From the NCBI GenBank assembly GCA_028141885.1, contig JAOIQU010000019.1, positions 1-26,450 on the forward strand: a stretch of DNA of 26,450 bases, written 5' to 3'. A program made the position numbers and the translations under genes. The notes beneath the pieces were generated by a model, which had not been told where the DNA came from, made no database searches, and saw only the letters and a program-made list of their open reading frames with translations. Origin of the DNA: Flavobacteriales bacterium (lineage in GTDB: Bacteria; Bacteroidota; Bacteroidia; Flavobacteriales; UA16). Positions within the stretch are counted from its first letter, which is position 1. Each line of letters opens with the position of its first letter. Shown here in pieces: positions 13,873 through 21,031 of this stretch.

Positions 13873-16559
13873 TTGGTCGAAAGGTACTGTTCTGCAAAGA
13901 ACTTGACGTACCCTTCGAGGTCCTTGTTTTTGAACAATGTGATGTAGTTCGTGTTGCTCACGACCACCATTTCATACCCCGCAGAATTGACCTTAATCAG
14001 GTCCTCTCGGTTGGTGGTGAAGACCTTGTAATACCCCATTGCATCCTCAGCGTTTCTAAAGGATTTGACCAAAACAACTTGGTTCGATCGGTCGATCAAA
14101 TTGCTGGTCACCTTCAAGCGCTTTGAGGTGTAAAATGCATTGTTGAAATCTGACGCTTTTGCTTTGACGTCTTCCCCACTTCCGCTGCCTACCGGAACGA
14201 AAATGGCGAAGTAGTGTTCCTTGTTGGGATGGGGGTCAAACGGCGACTCCTCTGGAACCTCCTCTGCCTCTTCGTTTTTGGTGGAGGCCTCCGACCCGAG
14301 CTCCACGCCAAACTTCCGCATCATGTCCTTGGCCCAGGCCGACTCTTCCGTTTCGGGACATTCGGCAACAATGCCTTGCAGTGCGTTGTAGTAGGGGGTG
14401 CGGTCCCCAGAATAGCTGGTCAAGCCTCCTACACATTGGGCGCGAAGCAATTTGTACTTGCATTCAAAGTGGTTGGCCGAATCTCGTTCCAACACTTCGT
14501 CCACGTCGAGCAACACGTTTTGGTAGTCCCTGCGGTAGTAGCGGCCCAACATGGCTTCGTACTCCTCACGCTGAACTTCCCGGACCATTTCCTCGGCGTC
14601 CAAAAACTCTGGGTCTTCGATCAACCTCGCCCATTCACTTCCTGGATAGAGGCGCACAATTTCATCTGCCCAATACTGGCTGCTGCACTCGTCGCAAAAC
14701 GGGTTTTCGTAGTTCTCCTCGATTTCGCGCTCCAGGTAGGTTCGGTACAACTGGTAATGTGCCGTGGGGTGGAAATTGGAGCTTTCCAAAGCCTCGATGA
14801 GTGCCGCCCAAGTCTCGATGGCTTTTTCGTTGTCCGTCAACTTCTCTCTGTAATCGAGCCCGGCGTTGTAATACGCCTCGGCCATACGCTCCTCCTCAGA
14901 AACCCGAGCTTCTGGTTCACAAGGAAGTCCGTCAATCAGTTCGTCCAGGGTGGGAAGGTTTGCGGGGTCGAGGGGATCCAAGACCTCGTTTTCTCCTGCG
15001 GCGTCTCCGTCTTCCGCCTCTTCACCATCCTCGGTGAACAGGTTCCCCAACTTGTTCATGCGACGCCAATTGTCTTCCAAGACACGGTCGCCCCAATAGG
15101 ACAAGAACTCCTGCTGTCCAGATTGCCGCAACTGGCCGTTGTAAGGCCAAAACATCCCGGCACCTGACATGTCCGAAGCAGCAGCAGCAGCAGCCGCGGC
15201 TTCTGCCGCATCCCGCTCGTCGCGCAAACGTTGCAACTCGAGCTCCATATCCCTGAGCACCCTGTCCACCGCGCGAAGACGGGTGTCCTCATCCATGTCA
15301 CACAGCGAAAGCAGGCTATCCACCTCTTCGATGATGTTGAGGTTGTCCACCAAGCTGCCCAAATCCGAAGCCAGCGACGAAATTTCTTCCTTGCGCTCGT
15401 CCTCCTCTTCGATGTACACCAACGCACTGTCGTAGTAGGCTTGTGCCGTGGTGTACACAAGGTCTTCCATGTACAGGTCGGCCAACTTCAAATAGCTCTT
15501 CCCGAGCTGTCGGTCGTTGTCGACGTGCGCGGCAGCGGCTGACTTGAACAAGTCGAACGATTCGTCGCGGCGCCGGTCTTCGAGCGCCACCTCGCCCAGC
15601 GCGTAGTAGACTTGGTCGAGGTAGTCGACGTTCTTTTTGTCCTCCAGCATGTCTTCCAGCAATTCCACGATGGCCTTGCTGTTGCCGTTCCGGCGGTCGA
15701 AGGTCATGGCTTGCTGGATGTTCCCCTGGAAAACCCATTCGTAATCGGCCCAGCGCATGTCGGCGACTTCCTGGAATTGCTCAATGGCCCCTTCTTTGTC
15801 ACCTGCCTCACGCAAGCATTGGGCAAGCACAAACGTGACACGCGTCCGCGCCACCTCCTTTTTCTTGAGCAGCGGCAATGCGTCTTCGAGATGTCGCGCG
15901 GCCGCGTCGTACTCTTCGTTCAAGATGTTGTACTGCGCCAGCACCATCAACGTGTGGGCTTTGGCGTCGTCGGAGGCGTCGCGAACCCCTTCAGCTTTGG
16001 CGAGGGCGTTTTTGGCCTTCACCTCGTCCCCTGTCCGCATGTGAGTTCGGCCCAACCAAGAGTATGCCCAAGCTTCAGCATCGGCGCCATCCACAGTGCG
16101 CACGAGGTAAGTGAAAATCTCCTCCGCCTTGTCGTACTCTCCTTTCAGGTAGTAGGACTTGCCAATCACAGTGTAGTTGTCGTCGATCCACTTGTTCATG
16201 ACGGGTCGGTTGAACGACTTCGTCATGCGCTTGGGGGGAGCCATGGTGTGGCGGTCGACGACGCGCGTGCACTTTTCAATGGCCCGCTCCATCAATGGGA
16301 AGATCTGCTGGGCCGTGGTTTCATCCGCTTCCAAAAACAAGGGGAGCATCTCGTCCCAGCGCTCCTCATGGATTTCCTGGAGCTTGAGGTCGGCCTCACG
16401 GTGCGCTTCGTTGGCGTAGTAGAAACCGTTGTGTTTGGCCGTGGTGTTGTGGAACAACCTGTACGCCCGACCGTCTCTTTTGGTCGTGCACGACACCCAT
16501 GAGAAGGCCACAAAGGCCAAAAGCAGAATCAGGGTGCGGTTCAACATCGGGTGGTTCAA
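13869..16559 (-). CDS. porW: Type IX secretion system periplasmic lipoprotein PorW/SprE (TPR protein)
   Basis: The 896-residue lipoprotein has a lipobox ending in Cys24 (WVSC), followed by TTKRDGRAYRLFHNTTAKHNGFYYANEA, the N-terminal signature of PorW/SprE. TPR helices follow (about 100-400; for example IGKSYYLKGEYDKAEEIF), then a charged coiled coil with an alanine run (about 430-470) and a long acidic linker. The conserved C-terminal domain (HYFAIFVPVGSG ... SNTNYITLFKNKDLEGYVKFF) closes the protein. PorW/SprE is needed for type IX secretion and, in gliding species, for motility; it links the PorK/N ring to the outer-membrane translocon. The first ATG (16559) is used; Met5 (16547) is an alternative. 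The stop overlaps the bactofilin start. Confidence 0.92.
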   Translation of the reverse strand: MNHPMLNRTLILLLAFVAFSWVSCTTKRDGRAYRLFHNTTAKHNGFYYANEAHREADLKLQEIHEERWDEMLPLFLEADETTAQQIFPLMERAIEKCTRVVDRHTMAPPKRMTKSFNRPVMNKWIDDNYTVIGKSYYLKGEYDKAEEIFTYLVRTVDGADAEAWAYSWLGRTHMRTGDEVKAKNALAKAEGVRDASDDAKAHTLMVLAQYNILNEEYDAAARHLEDALPLLKKKEVARTRVTFVLAQCLREAGDKEGAIEQFQEVADMRWADYEWVFQGNIQQAMTFDRRNGNSKAIVELLEDMLEDKKNVDYLDQVYYALGEVALEDRRRDESFDLFKSAAAAHVDNDRQLGKSYLKLADLYMEDLVYTTAQAYYDSALVYIEEEDERKEEISSLASDLGSLVDNLNIIEEVDSLLSLCDMDEDTRLRAVDRVLRDMELELQRLRDERDAAEAAAAAAAASDMSGAGMFWPYNGQLRQSGQQEFLSYWGDRVLEDNWRRMNKLGNLFTEDGEEAEDGDAAGENEVLDPLDPANLPTLDELIDGLPCEPEARVSEEERMAEAYYNAGLDYREKLTDNEKAIETWAALIEALESSNFHPTAHYQLYRTYLEREIEENYENPFCDECSSQYWADEIVRLYPGSEWARLIEDPEFLDAEEMVREVQREEYEAMLGRYYRRDYQNVLLDVDEVLERDSANHFECKYKLLRAQCVGGLTSYSGDRTPYYNALQGIVAECPETEESAWAKDMMRKFGVELGSEASTKNEEAEEVPEESPFDPHPNKEHYFAIFVPVGSGSGEDVKAKASDFNNAFYTSKRLKVTSNLIDRSNQVVLVKSFRNAEDAMGYYKVFTTNREDLIKVNSAGYEMVVVSNTNYITLFKNKDLEGYVKFFAEQYLSTK

Positions 16560-16570
16560 CGAATGAGCGT

Positions 16571-16607
16571 CAAATTTATTGGATGCAGGGTTTGGATGGG
16601 CGACAAA
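16571..16607 (-). promoter_or_regulatory. Promoter-like elements upstream of porW
   Basis: A perfect -7 match TAAATTTG lies at 16578-16571 on the minus strand. A TTTG is found at 16607-16604, a 25-bp spacer that is longer than usual. Transcription would start only about 8 nt before the porW ATG at 16559. Confidence 0.4.
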
Positions 16608-16633
16608 CTTTGCGGCGTGGCGATATTCGCGAC

Positions 16634-17506
16634 ATGTCGAAGTGGAAACATCGCCTCAAAGTCACCGTCTTTGACGAAAGTTCATACTCTGAAATCCATG
16701 TGTTCAGGGGAACGCCGAGGCAGTGGGCGTCGTGGTTGGCTATCGTCTTCGCGATCGCGATTGCCTCGACCTACCTCTTGGTGGCCCAAACCAAACTTCG
16801 AGAATGGGTGGTCCCCGGCTACGTCGCCGAATCCACACGTCAAGACATTCAAGAGACGCGCGCCATGGCCGACAGCCTGTCGAGCTTGCTTCGGCGTCAG
16901 GAAATGACCACGCTGGCCTTGCGACATGCGTTGTCGGGCGACTCTGCGGCGATGGCCTTCCTTCAAGCCGCAGCCAACCCCTCGCCCTCCGAGTCCGAGC
17001 TCAGCCTCGAATACGGCGACCCAGCCCTTGAGCCCGGCGACGGTGAGCTTGCGTTGCGCACCGACATTGACAATGAGGACCGCTTCGCGTTGCAACGCCG
17101 CGCCGAGGACAGGGCAGACTCCCCATTGGGGTTCACCTACATGCCTTTGGTGGGAGCGGTTTCCGACGATTTGGACTTGGGGTTGGGGCACTTGGGGGTG
17201 GACCTTGTGGGGGCCGAGGGCGCGGCCATCCAGTCGGTCGACGACGGCTCGGTCGTGTTCAGTTCCTACACCGTTGAAACGGGCTACACCCTGTTGATCC
17301 AACACCGCGGAGAGCGGGTTTCCGTTTACAAACACTGCGCTTCCCTGCTCAAAAACCAGGGTGACCTTGTGGCGGGAGGCGAAGCTGTGGCGTTGCTCGG
17401 CAACACCGGCACCCTCAGCACAGGACCTCATCTGCACTTCGAATGGTGGGTGAAGGGTCAACCCATGGACCCCACGCCTTGGCTTGAACCAGGACTTCAG
17501 CCTTGA
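16634..17506 (+). CDS. Membrane-anchored M23 family metallopeptidase
   Basis: This 290-residue peptidoglycan endopeptidase of the lysostaphin/LytM type has a single N-terminal transmembrane helix (about 31-51) followed by a helical linker. The zinc-peptidase domain (about 165-275) carries His186 and Asp190 in GHLGVD, His234 in VYKH, and His266/His268 in GPHLHFEWW. All the zinc-binding and catalytic histidines are present, so it should be active in the periplasm and hydrolyse peptide cross-links. The start at 16634 was chosen over an in-frame ATG at 16499 that would overlap porW; MSKWKHRLKVTVFDES is the usual opening. It is divergent from porW with a 74-bp intergenic gap. Its stop is 1 bp from the convergent PfkB gene. 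Confidence 0.93.
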   Translation: MSKWKHRLKVTVFDESSYSEIHVFRGTPRQWASWLAIVFAIAIASTYLLVAQTKLREWVVPGYVAESTRQDIQETRAMADSLSSLLRRQEMTTLALRHALSGDSAAMAFLQAAANPSPSESELSLEYGDPALEPGDGELALRTDIDNEDRFALQRRAEDRADSPLGFTYMPLVGAVSDDLDLGLGHLGVDLVGAEGAAIQSVDDGSVVFSSYTVETGYTLLIQHRGERVSVYKHCASLLKNQGDLVAGGEAVALLGNTGTLSTGPHLHFEWWVKGQPMDPTPWLEPGLQP

Positions 17507-17507
17507 T

Positions 17508-18440
17508 TCACCACTGAATGGCCTCGCAGGCCGTCAGCTTGCGGTAAGCCTCCCAACGTTTTTGGTTGTCCTCCTTGGTCAACGCCGCCAAGCCAGAGGT
17601 GCCAAATGCCTCACACGTGAAGCTGGCCATGACGCTGCCGACCACCACCGCTTGCTTCATGTCTTCCCAAGTCAATGTGCCCGACTCTTGGTGCCGAGAA
17701 GCGAGGTAGCCCACAAAACCACCAGCAAATGTGTCGCCCGCACCTGTGGGGTCAACCACCTTGTCCAATGGGTAGGCTGGCGCGAAAAACACCGCTCCGC
17801 CTTGGAACATCAGCGCGCCGTGCTCTCCTTTTTTGATGACCACGGTTTGGGGTCCCATCGCGTGGATGGCGGCTGCCGCCTTGGGCAAGAAGTGCTCCCC
17901 CGTCAGTTGCCGAGCTTCTTCGTCGTTCACAGTCAAGACGTCCACGCGGCCGATGATCTTCTTCAAATTGTCGAGCGCCACGTCCATCCAAAAGTTCATG
18001 GTGTCCAACACCACCAGCTTGGGCGCGGCCACCTGGTCGAGCACCGCCAACTGAACGGCGGGGTCCAGGTTGCCGAGCATGACGAAGTCGGCGTTGTTGC
18101 CTGACTTGCACACTTGAGGCTCCCAACCAATCAGCACATTCAAATCCGTGGCGAGCGTGTCGCGACCCACCATGTCGTCGTGGTACTTGCCGGCCCAGTG
18201 AAAGCTCTCACCGCCCTCTACTCGGGTCAATCCGTTGAGACACGCGCCGCGACCCGACAATTCCGAGAGAAACTCTTGGGGAAAGTCCTCCCCAATCACG
18301 CTCACCAAGTGCTGCTTCTTGACAAAATGAGACACCGCCAACGCGATGTAGCTCGCGGCGCCGCCCACCACTTTTCCTGAGTTTCCAAACGGGGTTTCAA
18401 TGGTGTCAAATGCCACCGTGCCAAGGGTCAATACCGACAT
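17508..18440 (-). CDS. PfkB family carbohydrate/nucleoside kinase
   Basis: The protein has 310 residues with a ribokinase-type fold. The N-terminal GGAASYIA block (26-33) binds the sugar, NDEEARQLTG (172-181) is the mid-domain motif, and DPTGAGDTFAGGF (230-242) contains the anion hole and the catalytic base Asp236. The acceptor may be a sugar, a sugar phosphate or a nucleoside; sequence alone does not decide. The gene runs convergent to the M23 peptidase with a 1-bp gap and no visible terminator. It shares its upstream region with the divergent tRNA-Asn gene. Confidence 0.93.
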   Translation of the reverse strand: MSVLTLGTVAFDTIETPFGNSGKVVGGAASYIALAVSHFVKKQHLVSVIGEDFPQEFLSELSGRGACLNGLTRVEGGESFHWAGKYHDDMVGRDTLATDLNVLIGWEPQVCKSGNNADFVMLGNLDPAVQLAVLDQVAAPKLVVLDTMNFWMDVALDNLKKIIGRVDVLTVNDEEARQLTGEHFLPKAAAAIHAMGPQTVVIKKGEHGALMFQGGAVFFAPAYPLDKVVDPTGAGDTFAGGFVGYLASRHQESGTLTWEDMKQAVVVGSVMASFTCEAFGTSGLAALTKEDNQKRWEAYRKLTACEAIQW

Positions 18441-18468
18441 GTTCGAGGGGGTTTCAGCTGATTTTCAT

Positions 18469-18476
18469 CAAAGGTA
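18469..18476 (-). promoter_or_regulatory. -7 promoter element for the PfkB gene
   Basis: TACCTTTG on the minus strand is a perfect TAnnTTTG match about 29 bp before the ATG at 18440. No TTG is found at the expected -33 distance. It abuts the -33 element of the divergent tRNA promoter. Confidence 0.4.
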
Positions 18477-18507
18477 TTGCTTCGATGCGCACCCTGGTGT
18501 ATTTTTG
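18477..18507 (+). promoter_or_regulatory. Bacteroidota-type promoter for tRNA-Asn
   Basis: A -33 TTG (18477-18479), a 20-bp spacer and a perfect -7 TATTTTTG (18500-18507) match the phylum consensus. The expected transcription start lies just upstream of the mature tRNA 5' end at 18520. Confidence 0.65.
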
Positions 18508-18519
18508 CCGTCCGCTAAT

Positions 18520-18593
18520 TCCTCCATAGCTCAGTTGGTTAGAGCATCTGACTGTTAATCAGAGGGTCCTTGGTTCAAGTCCAAGTGGAGGAG
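18520..18593 (+). tRNA. tRNA-Asn (anticodon GTT)
   Basis: The 74-nt cloverleaf has the acceptor stem TCCTCCA (18520-18526) pairing with TGGAGGA (18586-18592) and a G discriminator. The D-arm is AGCTCAGTTGGTTAGAGC. The anticodon stem TCTGA/TCAGA encloses CTGTTAA, giving anticodon GTT, and the T-arm loop is GGTTCAAGTCC. The 3' CCA is not encoded. A promoter lies immediately upstream and a terminator 11 bp downstream, so the gene appears to be transcribed alone. Confidence 0.97.
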
Positions 18594-18630
18594 CCCAAAA
18601 AAAGCCTCGCCTCGTGCGGGGTTTTTTGTT
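18591..18630 (+). repeat. Direct repeat copy 1 (tRNA 3' end plus terminator)
   Basis: This 40-bp segment starts with the last three bases of tRNA-Asn and includes its terminator. It matches 19228-19267 at 37 of 40 positions. The three differences are a/g, c/t and t/c, and all keep the hairpin paired through G-U alternatives. Confidence 0.85.
18604..18628 (+). terminator. Terminator of tRNA-Asn
   Basis: Stem CCTCGC (18605-18610) pairs with GCGGGG (18616-18621) around the loop CTCGT, extended by A/T pairs and followed by six T residues. Confidence 0.8.
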
Positions 18631-18677
18631 TCACCCGTGTTGTTTAGCTTGGTCGAGCTTAAAAACACCTTGTACCA

Positions 18678-19211
18678 ATGAAACAACACACCCTTTCTTG
18701 TGCGATTCTCGCGCTTTGCCTGCTCTCTGCTTGCAGCACCGCCCCCGTGGAACAAAACCCTGCATACGCAAAAAACGCAACCACCATGAAGGCCATGTTT
18801 GATGGGTTTCAAAACAAATCTATCGACCCCTCACTCTTCGCGGATGACTTTGTCGACGTGGGAACTGGCTTTGAAGAAGCTGATCGCAACAAAGCTGAAG
18901 CCATGCAACAGTGGAAGATGATGACTCGAGTGATGGACGCCGAGCTCACCAACGCCATTTACCTCCCCGGCATTGACACGTTGACCTTGGCTTTGGATGG
19001 CAGTGTGAGATACTACGGACAGTGGAAAATGACGATGGGTGAGGCAACACAGTCGTTGATGGCCTACGGAAGCATGGAGTTCAATGAGGCTGGAGAAATC
19101 CGCAACTTTGCTCATTATGCCGACTGGACAGCAACGTTCGGCGCCCTTCTTGCTGAAAACCCAGAAATCGCGGCAAAGCTAGAACAGCGCGCGAACAGAA
19201 GTGCGCAATAA
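18678..19211 (+). CDS. NTF2/SnoaL-like lipoprotein
   Basis: The 177-residue protein begins with a lipoprotein signal peptide; the lipobox LLSAC gives Cys19. The mature part has the layout of the small NTF2-like (SnoaL) cone fold. An N-terminal helix (TTMKAMFDGFQNKS) is followed by a DPSLFADDFVDVG segment. Strands such as SVRYYGQWKMTMG, QSLMAYGSMEFNEAGEIRNF and a closing helix complete it. This fold is used by many enzymes and binding proteins, so no reaction can be assigned. The gene is bracketed by two near-identical terminator repeats and sits directly downstream of a tRNA. I find no clear promoter in the 48 bp between the first terminator and the ATG. Confidence 0.65.
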   Translation: MKQHTLSCAILALCLLSACSTAPVEQNPAYAKNATTMKAMFDGFQNKSIDPSLFADDFVDVGTGFEEADRNKAEAMQQWKMMTRVMDAELTNAIYLPGIDTLTLALDGSVRYYGQWKMTMGEATQSLMAYGSMEFNEAGEIRNFAHYADWTATFGALLAENPEIAAKLEQRANRSAQ

Positions 19212-19227
19212 CGCAAGCGCCTTTAAA

Positions 19228-19267
19228 GAGCCCAAAAGAAGCCTCGCCTCGTGTGGGGCTTTTTGTT
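19228..19267 (+). repeat. Direct repeat copy 2 of the tRNA-Asn terminator region
   Basis: This 40-bp copy of 18591-18630 (37 of 40 identical) lies 16 bp after the lipoprotein stop. The tRNA itself is not duplicated beyond its last three bases. Confidence 0.85.
19239..19265 (+). terminator. Terminator of the NTF2-like lipoprotein gene
   Basis: A 9-bp stem AAGCCTCGC (19239-19247) pairs with GTGGGGCTT (19253-19261) around the loop CTCGT and runs into TTT. It is the same structure as the tRNA terminator, with G-U/G-C swaps. Confidence 0.75.
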
Positions 19268-19470
19268 GCCTACTGGGGTTCAGCGGCTTTCTGTCTCGAA
19301 AAACCTTGGCAAGTGAAACAAAGAATTACCCTTCCAAGACAACCTATCGAGATAGCTACTGCCAGACTTACTGCCCAGTCGGCATAATGAGCAACCCGCT
19401 TTGAACAAAAAAGACGGAATCAAACTGCCCAGGATGGGCCATCTTCGCGGCTGAACCACCGCCCCCTCAC

Positions 19471-20091
19471 ATGATTTCTTTTCATCGCATCCTGATCTTC
19501 ATGGCACTCTTCGCGCCTTTGACCACGAACGTTATGTCACAATCCGAAACGCCCGGTGCTGGGGCGACTGAGGGATTTCGGGAAGCCAAAAATTACATCG
19601 ACGCCGCGTATGGAGTGGCGTTCCTTGATGGGGGGGTTGAAAGGTTGGGAGTTCCTTTCCCTGGGGCTTCGTTTCTCGTGGGCAGACGGTCGTTCATCAC
19701 TGAAACAATGTTCCTAGATGGGGAGGTGGGGTTGGCGTTTCCATCAATCAGCACAGGCAAGTTTGGGGTGGGGAGGCTCAACCCCAACACCGGCAAATCC
19801 ATCGCACTGGGGGTGCGTCCGTATCCCGCACACCTGTACATTCAGTTTGGGGCGGACAAAGGGCGTTGTGACGGCAACGTGAAGCCCCGCACCCTACGTC
19901 GTTTGAATCGGCGCGGCAAGGATGTCTCCGAACTCTTGTGCGGAGAGTCCACGTTTTCCATTGAGGGGAGCTCTTGGCTCTTCTACCAAATGTTGACCGG
20001 GGACCTCAGCACGTTCTCCCAACCTACGCATACCTGGAGTCTTTGGAGCTCATTCATGGTGACGTGGGGCCACCGGTGGTACTTGCGCTGA
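19471..20091 (+). CDS. Exported protein of unknown function
   Basis: The protein has 206 residues with a signal-peptide-like N-terminus (MISFHRILIFMALFAPLTTNVMSQ). The mature part contains several Gly/aromatic strands (YIDAAYGVAFLDGG, ASFLVGRRSFITETMFLDGEVGLAF, WSLWSSFMVTWGHRWYL) suggesting a small outer-membrane or surface beta structure. I do not recognise a family. It is separated from the upstream terminator by about 200 bp in which I see no gene or clear promoter, and faces the next gene tail to tail with a 32-bp gap. Confidence 0.55.
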   Translation: MISFHRILIFMALFAPLTTNVMSQSETPGAGATEGFREAKNYIDAAYGVAFLDGGVERLGVPFPGASFLVGRRSFITETMFLDGEVGLAFPSISTGKFGVGRLNPNTGKSIALGVRPYPAHLYIQFGADKGRCDGNVKPRTLRRLNRRGKDVSELLCGESTFSIEGSSWLFYQMLTGDLSTFSQPTHTWSLWSSFMVTWGHRWYLR

Positions 20092-20123
20092 CCTCTGCGT
20101 CCTCAAGAAACCTCTTACAGGGC

Positions 20124-20783
20124 TCAATTCCTTGAGCTCAAATTGAAGCCCACAGAAATCGTGATTCTAGCACCGGTTTCCCGCATCCGAACCGAATCGA
20201 AATAGGTGGTCGCATTGAGCGCATCTCCCAACGGCGAGTTGCGAGGTCCTTGTTTGTTGGGGACAAACGCAATGTTGATGGGAAGGTTCAAGTCTCCTTT
20301 GGTGTAGTTGTATCCCAGTGCAAACACAAACGCCAGCCCTGAAGCAGACAGGTTTGGGCCCGTTGCAAATTCAACCCCGTTTTGTGAGCGCACTCCAACA
20401 AGGCTTGAGAACGACGGCAAGAAGAGCCCTTTCTCCATCCCGCCAATGAGCGCCACCCACTCCACAAGACCCACCACAGGCCCTCCCGTATCCGCAAAAC
20501 GAGTTTCCCATTGCCAACCATATTGCGTGGTGTATGTGAACGGCAGGCCGTTGACAAATTCTGCGTTGTATTGCAACGAATCCATCTCGTGCGCGCGATT
20601 CACGAACTGAGCCCCGCTCCCCTCAGACAGATAAGTGAAACCGAACCGTGGCCCCGACATTTGGTTGACTTGAGAGCCTTCCGGGATGTCGTTGAACCCC
20701 CATGAACCGCTGTCGGTTTGGGCAACCAACGAGTTCGCGCCAACCAACAACCCAACAATGAACGCCTGCAGTTGATGTTTCAT
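20124..20783 (-). CDS. Exported, probably outer-membrane beta-barrel protein of unknown function
   Basis: The 219-residue product begins with a signal peptide (MKHQLQAFIVGLLVGANSLVAQ). The body has strand-like blocks with Gly and aromatic residues (GPRFGFTYLSEG, YTTQYGWQWETRF, LAFVFALGYNYTKG, LPINIAFVPN) and ends in ARITISVGFNLSSRN, typical of a last barrel strand. No specific family was recognised. The start at 20783 was preferred to the upstream in-frame ATG at 20798 because the positively charged signal-peptide start is there. It is divergent from the GldL-like gene at 20855 with a 71-bp gap. Confidence 0.6.
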   Translation of the reverse strand: MKHQLQAFIVGLLVGANSLVAQTDSGSWGFNDIPEGSQVNQMSGPRFGFTYLSEGSGAQFVNRAHEMDSLQYNAEFVNGLPFTYTTQYGWQWETRFADTGGPVVGLVEWVALIGGMEKGLFLPSFSSLVGVRSQNGVEFATGPNLSASGLAFVFALGYNYTKGDLNLPINIAFVPNKQGPRNSPLGDALNATTYFDSVRMRETGARITISVGFNLSSRN

Positions 20784-20820
20784 GCCTCGAAGGTACATGA
20801 CAGATCTCTTGGGTGTGGCG

Positions 20821-20850
20821 TTGCGCTTTGAAGGGACATGGGCATCTTTG
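20821..20850 (+). promoter_or_regulatory. Candidate promoter for the GldL-like gene
   Basis: TTG (20821-20823), a 19-bp spacer and CATCTTTG (20843-20850), which is one mismatch from TAnnTTTG. The transcript would start within a few bases of the ATG at 20855 and so be nearly leaderless. Confidence 0.3.
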
Positions 20851-20854
20851 TGGC

Positions 20855-21031
20855 ATGCGCCTTTCGAAACTCTCTCTGACCCTGCTCCTTCTCGGTGTTG
20901 CTGGAATGCTCGCAGGATCCGTCTTCAAGCTCATGCACCTCATGGGTGCGGGGATGCTCTTGCTCGTCGGCATGGTGGTCACCCTTGTTGGGTTGTTGTT
21001 TTCCATTCGCGACGTGTGGACCAAATCCTGA
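20855..21031 (+). CDS. Small GldL-like two-helix membrane protein
   Basis: The 58-residue product consists of two hydrophobic helices (about 7-23 and 29-48) joined by GSVFKLMHLMGAG. That junction resembles the N-terminal membrane hairpin of GldL, the inner-membrane motor subunit of gliding and type IX secretion (G.LFKI.H.PGA). The large cytoplasmic part of GldL is missing, so this is a free-standing GldL-N-like protein. The start at 20855 was chosen because it gives a lysine-containing N-terminus directly before helix 1. The 3' end overlaps the following SGNH hydrolase start by 16 bp, pointing to a two-gene unit. Function is unknown. Confidence 0.55.
   Translation: MRLSKLSLTLLLLGVAGMLAGSVFKLMHLMGAGMLLLVGMVVTLVGLLFSIRDVWTKS

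Noticed and set aside
18520..19267. Classical tRNA-integrated genomic island
   Set aside because: The repeat includes only the last three tRNA bases, and no integrase or other mobility gene is present in the 637-bp unit.
20782..21015. N-terminal extension of the SGNH hydrolase
   Set aside because: It overlaps the GldL-like gene in another frame, is Arg/Cys/His-rich, and would bury the signal peptide.
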